A stretch of DNA of 36,342 nucleotides from Oceanospirillales bacterium. Its GTDB lineage: Bacteria; Pseudomonadota; Gammaproteobacteria; Pseudomonadales; Balneatricaceae. The position numbers and the translations under genes were made by a program. Below, in pieces: positions 26,647 to 34,620 of the stretch (the first letter of the stretch is position 1; each line of letters opens with the position of its first letter). Below the pieces are notes generated by a model. It had not been told where the DNA came from, made no database searches, and saw only the letters and a list, made by a program, of their open reading frames with translations. The stretch is from assembly GCA_007693685.1 (NCBI GenBank), contig REDB01000120.1, positions 1 to 36,342 of the forward strand, given 5' to 3'.

Positions 26647-26655
26647 ATTAGGCTC

Positions 26656-27174
26656 CTAAGCGGCTTCATTCGGTTGTAGAAGTTTTTCTAGACGGAGTCG
26701 CGTAATTTTCTGCTGTTCCGCCGCCGCAATCTTAATTTCGTAATCCGGATCGTTGTTTAGGCGTGCTTGGAGAAGAGAAAGCATCTCTTCAGCCGATTTT
26801 CCGGTTGCGCAGACAATAAAGATGTAGCCAAAACGCTGTTCATAGGCTGCATTACCTTCTGCAAGCGCTTGAAGTGTTAGCTCATCAGCTTGTTTAACGG
26901 AAGATTGCTCTCCTGCTGCGAGTTCTTTGGTGTTGGCATATTTAGCACGTAAACTGCTGACATCGCCTATTTTGGGATGACCTTCAAAGGCTTCTTTAAA
27001 GTCGCTAGGTTGAAGTCCTAGCCAAATTCGATCTGCTGCGGTGTAGAGTGCTTGCGATGAGTCAAAAGGCATCGCCTCTAGCATGCCGGTTATCCATGCT
27101 TCACTCACGCAGCACTGTCGAAAATGATGTGCTGCCGTTTTTTTATCTAGCTGATTGAGTTCAGTTAAGGTCAT
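26656..27174 (-). CDS. uraD: OHCU decarboxylase
   Basis: Converts 2-oxo-4-hydroxy-4-carboxy-5-ureidoimidazoline to S-allantoin, the third step of urate breakdown. At 172 residues it is the normal single-domain size and shows the active-site GHPKIGDVSSLR and the C-terminal YEQRFGYIFIVCATGKSAEEML signature. In some bacteria it is fused to an allantoinase (PuuE) or to HiuH; here it stands alone. Its start overlaps the 3' end of xdhC by 14 bases, implying coupled translation. Confidence 0.95.
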   Translation of the reverse strand: MTLTELNQLDKKTAAHHFRQCCVSEAWITGMLEAMPFDSSQALYTAADRIWLGLQPSDFKEAFEGHPKIGDVSSLRAKYANTKELAAGEQSSVKQADELTLQALAEGNAAYEQRFGYIFIVCATGKSAEEMLSLLQARLNNDPDYEIKIAAAEQQKITRLRLEKLLQPNEAA

Positions 27175-28018
27175 CAGGTTTTCTCGTTAATTGTTGTGAG
27201 ATTTCAGCGAGGTCTGGTGAAGATAGAGCTGCTTTCTCTGCTAGAGATTCAGAGTTGGACTGATAGCATTGAATGATTCGAGCAGCAATGGAAACGGCGA
27301 CTTCCATCGGTCGTTTGCCACCGATTTCACTTAATCCAACCGGACTTTCGATAGCGTCTATTGCTGTTTGACTCAATCCAGCATGACGTAATCTATGTCT
27401 AAATCGAGCAGCTTTGGTTTTGGAGCCTATCAGCCCAATAAAACCTTGGTGTTGCTGTGATAACGCCTGCTCACAAATTCGATAGTCTTGATCATGGGAA
27501 TGCGTCATGATCAGCAAAATCGCATTAGGATTGATCTGCGTAAAAACATCTGTGGGATCATCTGGATGATGGCACTGAATCGCAGGATCGATATCTTTGG
27601 GGAATTGCTCAGCACGAGTATCCACCCAATGCACATTAAGCGGTAACTCATTTAGTATCTTAACTAAGGCGCTACCGACATGCCCTGCACCAAACAACCA
27701 TAAGGTTTGACTAGTCTGGCAAAAGCTTTCAAACAATAGCGTTGCATGACCACCACAACATTGACCTAATACCGCCGCTAAAGGGTATTTTACCAAGCGT
27801 TGTCCAGTGATTTGCTCATTGATCAGTTCTCTTGCTTGTTCCACCGCATGCAGTTCTAAATTGCCACCGCCGATGGTGTCAAACAGCTCATCTGCGGTGA
27901 CCAGCATTTTAGTACCACTGTTGCGTGGCACTGATCCAGCAGTACCGATGACGGTTACCAGAACGTGTGCGGTGTCTGATTTCTGACATTGAGCTAGTGC
28001 ATCACTCCATCTAATCAT
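27161..28018 (-). CDS. xdhC: Xanthine dehydrogenase accessory protein
   Basis: Binds molybdenum cofactor, promotes its sulfuration and inserts it into XdhB; it is not part of the final enzyme. The 285-residue protein has the N-terminal half with GTAGSVPRNSGTKMLV, GGGNLELHAVEQAR and LGQCCGGHATLLFE, and a C-terminal Rossmann half with LFGAGHVGSALVKIL and GLIGSKTKAARFRHRL. KRPMEVAVSIAARI closes the family pattern. Its ATG overlaps the xdhB stop by 4 bases and its end overlaps uraD by 14. Confidence 0.95.
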   Translation of the reverse strand: MIRWSDALAQCQKSDTAHVLVTVIGTAGSVPRNSGTKMLVTADELFDTIGGGNLELHAVEQARELINEQITGQRLVKYPLAAVLGQCCGGHATLLFESFCQTSQTLWLFGAGHVGSALVKILNELPLNVHWVDTRAEQFPKDIDPAIQCHHPDDPTDVFTQINPNAILLIMTHSHDQDYRICEQALSQQHQGFIGLIGSKTKAARFRHRLRHAGLSQTAIDAIESPVGLSEIGGKRPMEVAVSIAARIIQCYQSNSESLAEKAALSSPDLAEISQQLTRKPDDLN

Positions 28019-30375
28019 TTGGTTAGCCTTTGTTCTGCTTTTAGTTTTTCGATGGCCATTAACACTCTTTCGGGTGTTGCCGGTGTGTCCAGATCAGGAC
28101 TGATGCGATAGTGACTTAGGCTGCTGATTGCGTCTCTTAATGCTGACCAAACAGAAATAGCAAGCATTAGAGGTGGCTCGCCCACGGCTTTAGAGTGATA
28201 AACCGTCTCTTCAGTATTGGCTTGATCGAAGAGTTTCACATTAAAAATAGGTGGCGTATCACTGATCGCAGGAATTTTATAGGTCGCAGGAGAGTTACTC
28301 AGTAATTGTCCAGCGCTGTTCCATATCAGCTCTTCTGTGGTCAACCAGCCCATGCCCTGAATAAAGCCTCCCTCTATCTGTCCAATATCGATAGCAGGAT
28401 TCAGGCTTCTACCGACATCATGCAGTATGTCGGTTCTGAGTAGTCGATATTCACCCGTCAAGCTATCGACTAGCACCTCTGAAACGGCAGCACCGGTGGC
28501 AAAATAGAAGAAAGGACGGCCTTGTGCTTTTTCGCGGTCATACCAAATTTTCGGTGTACGATAATAACCGGTTGCTGAAAGAGAGATACGGGCTAGATAG
28601 GCCTGCTGAACTAACTCGGTAAAAGAGATCGAGTCAGCTTCACTCCACCAGACGTGATTATCAATAAAACGTATAGCAGAAACATCGACCGACTTTTGTT
28701 CTGCTAAAAATTCAGTCAAGCGCTGCTTTAAGGTCAAGGCGGCATTTTCGGCTGCTTTACCATTCAGATCTGAACCGCTTGAGGCTGCAGTAGGGGAGGT
28801 GTTAGGCACTTTATCGGTTCGCGTTGCAGTCACACGAACACACTCAAGATCTACCCCTAGCGTACTAGCCACGACTTGAGACACCTTAGTGTGCAAGCCT
28901 TGACCCATCTCAGTACCACCATGGTTCAGTTGGATACTGCCATCGGTGTAGATATGTATCAACGCACCCGCTTGGTTTAGGTGTTGCAGTGTAAACGAGA
29001 TACCAAACTTGACCGGAGTCAGTGCCAAACCTCGCTTCAATACTCGGCTTTGAAGATTCCAAGCTGTAATCGCTTGGCGTCGAGCACGATATTCACTGGT
29101 TTGTTCAAGTTCATCGATCAGTTGCTGAAGTGGTTGATAGTCCACTTGCTGATGATAAGGGGTCAAGTCTCGACCTTTGCGATAGAGGTTACGTTTGCGA
29201 ATATCCAAAGGATCGCAGCCCAGTCGACGAGCGATATCATCCATGGCGCGTTCGATGATCAGCATACCTTGAGGGCCACCAAAGCCTCGGAAAGCGGTAT
29301 GAGAAACCGTATCGGTGGCCACACGGTGTCCTCGAATATCGGCATGAGGAAGGCAATAGGCGTTATCGGCATGAAACATAGCTCTATCGACAATCGCATC
29401 GGTCAAGTCGGGTGAGTGACCACCATTACCAATCACCTCAATATCTGCTGCGATGATCTGTCCTTCTTGATCACAGCCAATATGATATCGATTCACGAAG
29501 GGATGGCGTTTGCCTGTCATCACCATATCCTCTTTACGAGGAAGACGAAGCTTAACTGGTAAACCTGTTTTGGCTGCCATCAGTGCAGCCAAACAGGCCC
29601 AAGGCGCTGCTTGAGTCTCCTTACCACCAAATCCTCCGCCCATACGACGCATATCAACAGTCACTTTGTTAAAGGGGATATTCAGGACTTCAGCCACTAG
29701 CTTTTGCACCTCTGTGGGGTGCTGACTTGAGGTGAAAATCATCATTTCACCCTCTTCACCGGGAATTGCCATACTCACTTGGCCTTCAAGGTAAAGATGT
29801 TCCTGTCCTCCTACCTGCATGCTGGCTGAGAGTTTAATCGGAGCCGATGACAGTGCAGCTTTACAATCACCTATCTGCATTCGGTGACTGGGACGAAGTA
29901 AGTGCTGTTGTTTAAGGGCGACTTCAGCATCTAAGTTAGGAGTATCTTCCTCATACTCTATCTCTGCGAGTAATGCTGCCTGTCGTGCCGCTTTTTCAGA
30001 CGTCGCGGCAATCAGTGCAATGGGCTGTCCTGCGTAGCGGATTAAATCATCAGTCAGCACTGGGTCGCCTGGAAATACTGGGCCGATATCGGTGTGACCT
30101 GGAACATCCTGAAGTGTCAGAAGTTCAACAACCTCAGGTGCCTTAAGCACCTGAGAAAAGTCTATTGAGCGAAGTCGGCCTTTAGCGATGCGGCTGCCGA
30201 TCACCGCCGCATAAAGTGTACCTTTGGGTTCAGGGATATCATCGACATAACGAGCAGCACCCATAACATGCTGGCGCGCACTCTCGTGAGGTAGAGGTTT
30301 GCCAACAGCAGAATTTGAGCCTTTGCTTGAATCTACTTCGCTGGAATGGATGCCGCTATCAGTCAAAATTCGCAT
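28015..30375 (-). CDS. xdhB: Xanthine dehydrogenase, molybdenum-binding subunit
   Basis: Large catalytic subunit that hydroxylates hypoxanthine to xanthine and xanthine to urate. At 786 residues it has the standard length. Features in order are ARQHVMGAARYVDDIPEP, GQEHLYLEGQ (moco-contacting Gln), RRMGGGFGGKET, AFRGFGGPQGM (substrate-positioning Arg), TAASSGSDLNGKAAENA and KAVGEPPLMLA, which carries the catalytic base Glu. The start is well supported: a near-perfect ribosome site GGAGGTGAT lies just upstream, inside the end of xdhA, and the two genes overlap by 17 bases. It overlaps xdhC by 4. Confidence 0.96.
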   Translation of the reverse strand: MRILTDSGIHSSEVDSSKGSNSAVGKPLPHESARQHVMGAARYVDDIPEPKGTLYAAVIGSRIAKGRLRSIDFSQVLKAPEVVELLTLQDVPGHTDIGPVFPGDPVLTDDLIRYAGQPIALIAATSEKAARQAALLAEIEYEEDTPNLDAEVALKQQHLLRPSHRMQIGDCKAALSSAPIKLSASMQVGGQEHLYLEGQVSMAIPGEEGEMMIFTSSQHPTEVQKLVAEVLNIPFNKVTVDMRRMGGGFGGKETQAAPWACLAALMAAKTGLPVKLRLPRKEDMVMTGKRHPFVNRYHIGCDQEGQIIAADIEVIGNGGHSPDLTDAIVDRAMFHADNAYCLPHADIRGHRVATDTVSHTAFRGFGGPQGMLIIERAMDDIARRLGCDPLDIRKRNLYRKGRDLTPYHQQVDYQPLQQLIDELEQTSEYRARRQAITAWNLQSRVLKRGLALTPVKFGISFTLQHLNQAGALIHIYTDGSIQLNHGGTEMGQGLHTKVSQVVASTLGVDLECVRVTATRTDKVPNTSPTAASSGSDLNGKAAENAALTLKQRLTEFLAEQKSVDVSAIRFIDNHVWWSEADSISFTELVQQAYLARISLSATGYYRTPKIWYDREKAQGRPFFYFATGAAVSEVLVDSLTGEYRLLRTDILHDVGRSLNPAIDIGQIEGGFIQGMGWLTTEELIWNSAGQLLSNSPATYKIPAISDTPPIFNVKLFDQANTEETVYHSKAVGEPPLMLAISVWSALRDAISSLSHYRISPDLDTPATPERVLMAIEKLKAEQRLTK

Positions 30376-31831
30376 ATTGCATCACCTCCAAAGATTGATT
30401 GCTTTGGCATTCTAATGCAGCTCGCAGTAACAGATTTTGTAAACTTTTCATGCGGTATTGAGCGCTGGCGCGAACATCACTCAGAGGTGAAAACTCTTCT
30501 GATAATGCCATTTGTGCTTCATGTAGTTCTTCAGGGATAAACTCTTTACCCATTAAAGCGGCTTCTGCCTGATAGGCGCGAGAAGGAATAGCTGCCATGC
30601 CTCCTAATCCTAGTCGTGCATCAAGAATTCGAGTGCCCTCTAATGTTAGGTGTAGGGCTAAACACACTGCTGAAATATCATCATCGAGTCGTTTGGATAA
30701 CTTATAGATACGTAGGAAACTGTTTTCACTAAGTTTGGGCAGAATGATTGATTCAATAACATTGCCAGTGGTTAAGATAGTTTGTCGATAACCCGTAAAA
30801 AACTGATTGATCGGTATCTCTGTCACTCCTTGGATATTTCGAATGCGTAAACGGGCATCTAAAGCCAGTAATACAGGAGGCATATCACCGATGGGCGAAG
30901 CATTGGCGATATTCCCTCCTAAAGTACCTTGATTGCGAACTTGAAGTGAACCGAGGCGGTGCAATAATCCAGTAAGTGCTGGAAAAGCCTTTGCTAATGT
31001 TGATTCGGCTTCACTATAGGTGACAGCTGCACCTATCTCTAAGGTGTCAGAGTGGTCTTTTATTTGACGCATTTCAGCAACGTGCCCAGTAAAAACAAGT
31101 TTAGGCAGGGTGCGTAGTTGTTGTGTCGTTTCTAACGCTAGATCGGTTGAGCCCGCTACTAAACGCGCCTCTGGGTGTTCATTTAATAGAGTTAGTAGCT
31201 CATGCATGGATCGAGGGCTAGCAAAAAAGGCGGAGTTCTTTCCTTTAAGTGTGAATGAAGATTCTTCTTTAGCCGCTTGCCACGCTTTTAAACTCTTTAA
31301 GTGGCGCGTTTCTTTTTCTGAGAAAGCATCCACGAGTTCAGAAGAGTTTTCTGAAGCGAGTAACGCTTTTGCTGCATCAATAATGGGTCGGTAGCCAGTG
31401 CAGCGGCAAAGATTTCCACCTAAGGCTTGATAGATCTGCTCCTGTGAGGAAGGTTTAGATGCTTGATGCATCATGGCAAACAATGACATGACAAATCCTG
31501 GCGTACAGAAACCGCATTGAGAGGCATGATGATCAACCATCACTTGTTGCGCTGGATGTAATCTTCCTGATTCTGAGCTTAATCCTTCGACTGTAATGAC
31601 TTGGCAGCCGTCTACTGCGCCTAAATAAGTAATACAACTGTTAATGCTTCGATAACGTAATTGGTCACCATCAGGTTCAGCAATCACCACCGTACATGCA
31701 CCGCAATCGCCTGAAGCGCATCCCTCTTTGGTGCCTCTTTGCACTACTTCTGTGCGCAAAAACTCCAAAAGAGTCGTATCTGGTGCGTACTCTTCTAGTG
31801 TGATGGGTGTCTGATTCAGCATAAATTGCAT
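30359..31831 (-). CDS. xdhA: Xanthine dehydrogenase, FeS/FAD subunit
   Basis: Carries electrons from the molybdenum site through two 2Fe-2S clusters to FAD and NAD. Start placed at ATG 31831, with AGGAAGG 6 bases upstream; the track start is TTG. This gives 490 residues. The N-terminal ferredoxin domain has GCASGDCGACTVV (first cluster), the helical domain has CGFCTPGFVMS and NLCRCTGYRPI (second cluster), and the FAD domain has LVAGSTDLALE and QVRNQGTLGGNIANASPIGD. It is the first gene of the seven-gene purine operon. The promoter region, with a RutR-like operator, is shared with the divergent BMP transporter. Confidence 0.96.
   Translation of the reverse strand: MQFMLNQTPITLEEYAPDTTLLEFLRTEVVQRGTKEGCASGDCGACTVVIAEPDGDQLRYRSINSCITYLGAVDGCQVITVEGLSSESGRLHPAQQVMVDHHASQCGFCTPGFVMSLFAMMHQASKPSSQEQIYQALGGNLCRCTGYRPIIDAAKALLASENSSELVDAFSEKETRHLKSLKAWQAAKEESSFTLKGKNSAFFASPRSMHELLTLLNEHPEARLVAGSTDLALETTQQLRTLPKLVFTGHVAEMRQIKDHSDTLEIGAAVTYSEAESTLAKAFPALTGLLHRLGSLQVRNQGTLGGNIANASPIGDMPPVLLALDARLRIRNIQGVTEIPINQFFTGYRQTILTTGNVIESIILPKLSENSFLRIYKLSKRLDDDISAVCLALHLTLEGTRILDARLGLGGMAAIPSRAYQAEAALMGKEFIPEELHEAQMALSEEFSPLSDVRASAQYRMKSLQNLLLRAALECQSNQSLEVMQYANFD
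31740..31756. promoter_or_regulatory. Possible NtrC box inside the 5' end of xdhA
   Basis: TGCACTACTTCTGTGCG holds an exact GCAC-N7-GTGC core, the symmetric heart of the NtrC consensus, but its centre differs. It is in coding sequence and about 180 bases from the start predicted for the sigma-54-like motif at 31900, so coincidence is a real possibility. Confidence 0.3.
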
Positions 31832-31872
31832 CTGCAACCTTCCTAAAGACTGATGTTTTTGTATTTTTAACT

Positions 31873-31878
31873 ACTATA
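31873..31878 (-). promoter_or_regulatory. Possible -10 element for the xdh operon
   Basis: On the minus strand this reads TATAGT, about 42 bases before the xdhA ATG. The expected -35 position falls inside operator B and has no good hexamer, which would fit either repression by occlusion or an activator-dependent promoter. Confidence 0.35.
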
Positions 31879-31891
31879 GTTCAAATAAAAC

Positions 31892-31907
31892 CTGACTGCT
31901 TGGTCAG
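31892..31907. promoter_or_regulatory. RutR-like operator B
   Basis: CTGACTGCTTGGTCAG is a palindrome with arms CTGAC/GTCAG and a 6-base centre, matching the RutR box at 10 of 14 defined positions and operator A at 13 of 16. It lies in the 150-180-base gap between xdhA and the divergent BMP-type importer, so one bound protein could affect both directions. Confidence 0.65.
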
Positions 31908-31916
31908 AAAATTGCA
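31900..31916 (+). promoter_or_regulatory. Sigma-54-like promoter element for the BMP-type importer
   Basis: TTGGTCAGAAAATTGCA has GG (31902-31903) and GC (31914-31915) exactly ten bases apart and a full TTGCA -12 block. The three positions after TGG differ from consensus. The -24 block is the right arm of operator B. The predicted start is near 31927, 61-85 bases before the ATPase gene. Confidence 0.45.
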
Positions 31917-32011
31917 GGAAGCTTGCCAACTTTTAAAAAAAATGGAGTTTGTTTGTAAAAGGTGTTTATATTTCAAGGTTTCGATAGATGGTGTTTAACA
32001 AGGGGAAGGCG

Positions 32012-33538
32012 ATGCGCAAGCCGTTGTTGTGCCTGAAGGGTTTGACTAAGGCCTATCCAGGTGTACTGGCCAATGACGATGTTTCATTTGAAATCGGTGA
32101 AGGTCAGGTTCATGCGCTGTTAGGTGAAAATGGTGCAGGTAAGTCAACGCTAGTTAAGATGATTTATGGTTTGGTTAAACCTGATCAGGGCGAAATGATC
32201 CTGCGGGGACAGCCATACGCGCCATCACAACCTTCCGAAGCACGTCGTAACGGCGTAGCAATGGTATTCCAGCATTTTAGCTTGTTTGATGCGATGGACG
32301 TTGCCGAAAACGTGGCGCTTGGGATGGAAAATCCTCCCCCATTAAGAGACTTGGCACAGCGTATCCGCGATGTTTCAGAAGAGTATGGTTTGCCCTTAGA
32401 TCCTACCCGTTTGGTCGGAGATCTATCAGCGGGTGAGCGCCAGCGTGTAGAAATTGTTCGCTGCCTTCTTCAAGACCCTAAACTTCTTATTATGGATGAG
32501 CCGACATCAGTGCTTACGCCTCAGGAAGTGGATGTACTTTTTAAAACCCTACGACAGCTATCCGCTGAAGGTACAGCGATTCTGTATATATCGCATAAGT
32601 TGGATGAAATCCGAGCGCTGTGTGATGAAGCAACTATTTTGCGTGGTGGTCGAAAAATTGCGACCTGTGATCCACGCGAAAAGTCTTCACGTGAATTAGC
32701 TGAATTGATGGTTGGGCAGATACTCACTCCGCCGGAAAAGCCAGATCGACCTCTAGGTGATGTGGTCTTGCAGGTGGATAAGCTGTCATTGGCTTCCAAT
32801 AATCCTTTTGGTACTTCATTGAAAAATATATCCTTTTCATTACGAGCGGGTGAGGTCTTAGGGATTGCAGGCGTCGCTGGAAATGGTCAGGATGAATTGC
32901 TATTGATGCTCTCAGGTGAGTTGACTGCACCCGCAGAACAAGTTCGATTAAAGGATAAAGCCATCGGTAACTTAGGTCCTAATGCACGACGAAGTTTAGG
33001 TTTAGTGGCAGCGCCTGAAGAACGTTTAGGCCACGCTGCAGCGCCAGATATGAGCCTGACAGAAAATGCGTTATTGTCAGCTGCGGAACGAAAAAAACTT
33101 ACAAAATATGGATTTATCAACTGGCGTGCGACTGATGCCTTTGCACGCGAAGTGATTGCTCGCTTCGATGTACGAACGCCTGGGTCACACGTATTAGCTC
33201 GCGCTTTATCAGGCGGTAACTTACAAAAATATGTAATCGGACGTGAAATAGAGTTAGATCCAGATGTGATTGTCGTTAATCAGCCAACCTGGGGAGTGGA
33301 CGCTGCAGCAGCAGCTTTTATTCGCCAAGCTTTGTTAGATTTAGCGGGTAAAGGGGCGGCCGTGCTGGTGATTAGTCAGGATTTGGATGAGCTGTTAGAG
33401 GTGGCAGATAGTTTCGCCGCTTTGAATGAAGGGCGATTAACCCCCGTTCGACCTGCTAAAGGTTTAAGTGTAGAAGAGATAGGTTTAATGATGGGTGGAG
33501 CACATGATATGCATCCGGCACATGAGGGTTCGGCATGA
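32012..33538 (+). CDS. Nucleoside-type (BMP family) ABC transporter ATP-binding protein
   Basis: A double ATPase of about 508 residues powering an importer with two permeases and a BMP-family receptor, a layout used for purine nucleosides. The first half has intact motifs: GENGAGKSTLVKMIYGL, FQHFSLFDAM, LSAGERQRVEIVRCL, LLIMDEPTSVLTPQEV. The second half is degenerate at Walker A (GVAGNGQDELLLML) but keeps LSGGNLQKYVIGREI, as usual in this family. ATG 32012 has AGGGG 6 bases upstream and starts MRKPLLCLKGL. ATG 31988 (track) would add 8 residues and cannot be excluded. The stop overlaps the first permease start as ATGA. It is divergent from xdhA. Confidence 0.9.
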   Translation: MRKPLLCLKGLTKAYPGVLANDDVSFEIGEGQVHALLGENGAGKSTLVKMIYGLVKPDQGEMILRGQPYAPSQPSEARRNGVAMVFQHFSLFDAMDVAENVALGMENPPPLRDLAQRIRDVSEEYGLPLDPTRLVGDLSAGERQRVEIVRCLLQDPKLLIMDEPTSVLTPQEVDVLFKTLRQLSAEGTAILYISHKLDEIRALCDEATILRGGRKIATCDPREKSSRELAELMVGQILTPPEKPDRPLGDVVLQVDKLSLASNNPFGTSLKNISFSLRAGEVLGIAGVAGNGQDELLLMLSGELTAPAEQVRLKDKAIGNLGPNARRSLGLVAAPEERLGHAAAPDMSLTENALLSAAERKKLTKYGFINWRATDAFAREVIARFDVRTPGSHVLARALSGGNLQKYVIGREIELDPDVIVVNQPTWGVDAAAAAFIRQALLDLAGKGAAVLVISQDLDELLEVADSFAALNEGRLTPVRPAKGLSVEEIGLMMGGAHDMHPAHEGSA

Positions 33539-34620
33539 TTTGGCTTGAGAAACGTAAAGAGCCTTCCAAGTTTTGGCGTATTGCCAATCCATTTTTAGCA
33601 GTCGCACTAACCATGTTAGCAGGCGGCATTATGTTCGCCATGCTCGGCAAAGACCCAGTTGCTGCAATACGCTTAATATTCTTTGATCCGATTTTTTCGG
33701 AAACCTTTGGTAGCTACTCACGCCCACAGCTATTGATTAAATCTGCACCTTTGATTCTGATTGCAGTAGGCTTAGCGATAGGCTTTAAAGCAAACATCTG
33801 GAATATCGGTGCTGAAGGTCAGTACATTATCGGTGCGCTCTTTGGAGCTGGAGTTGCGTTATTGTTCTTCCCGCAACCAGGTTGGTATATCTTCCCATTG
33901 ATGGTTTTAGCGGGTGCTTTTGGTGGTTTCTTGTGGGCGATGATTCCTGCGATTTTGAAAACTCGCTTTAATACCAATGAAATTTTAGTGTCTCTGCTAT
34001 TGGTCTATGTTGCAGAAAAAATTCTAGCAGCCATGGCACTGGGTCTGATGCGAAATCCTGATATCCCCGGTTTCCCTGGCTCACGCGACTTGCGACGTTA
34101 TGAGGCGGCTCATAACGCAGAACTTTTTGCAGGTTCAGGGGTTCACTGGGGTGTCGTAGCAGCGATGATCGCGGTGATTTTTGCCTATGCCATGATGAAG
34201 CGCCACATGCTCGGTTACCATGTTCAACTCGCCGGTCAAGCGCCTCGTGCTGCTAGATTTGGTGGCGTCTCACCGACACGACTGGTGATAATCTGTTTAG
34301 GTATTTCTGGAATGTTGGCAGGTTTAGCGGGTATGTTCGAAGTCTCAGGACCTGGTGGCCAAGTGCGCATCGAGTTTGCTTCTGGCTACGGTTTTACCGC
34401 CATCATTGTTGCGTTTCTAGGACGACTTAATCCTATCGGCATCGTTTTTGCAGGTTTATTGCTTGGCTTAACCTACATTGGTGGTGAACTGAGTCAAATG
34501 ATGTTGCAACTACCTAGTGCGTCAATTCAAGTGTTTCAGGGTATGTTGCTATTCTTCCTTCTTGCCCTTGATTTTCAAACCAACTACCGCCTGCGTTTAA
34601 CAAGAGGTGTACGCACATGA
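33535..34620 (+). CDS. Nucleoside-type ABC transporter permease 1
   Basis: Inner-membrane subunit of 361 residues in the BPD_transp_2 family (as in BMP/ribose-type importers). An N-terminal segment (FLAVALTMLAGGIMFAMLG) is followed by about eight to nine more. The conserved FKANIWNIGAEGQYIIGALFGAG motif and the FNTNEILVSLLLVYVAE segment mark the larger of the two permeases of nucleoside ABC systems. It overlaps both neighbours by 4 bases (ATGA), so the ATPase and two permeases are translationally coupled. Confidence 0.92.
   Translation: MIWLEKRKEPSKFWRIANPFLAVALTMLAGGIMFAMLGKDPVAAIRLIFFDPIFSETFGSYSRPQLLIKSAPLILIAVGLAIGFKANIWNIGAEGQYIIGALFGAGVALLFFPQPGWYIFPLMVLAGAFGGFLWAMIPAILKTRFNTNEILVSLLLVYVAEKILAAMALGLMRNPDIPGFPGSRDLRRYEAAHNAELFAGSGVHWGVVAAMIAVIFAYAMMKRHMLGYHVQLAGQAPRAARFGGVSPTRLVIICLGISGMLAGLAGMFEVSGPGGQVRIEFASGYGFTAIIVAFLGRLNPIGIVFAGLLLGLTYIGGELSQMMLQLPSASIQVFQGMLLFFLLALDFQTNYRLRLTRGVRT

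Noticed and set aside
28981-29415. 144-residue plus-strand ORF inside xdhB
   Set aside because: Antisense to a complete xdhB with all motifs intact; no start signals or recognisable domain.
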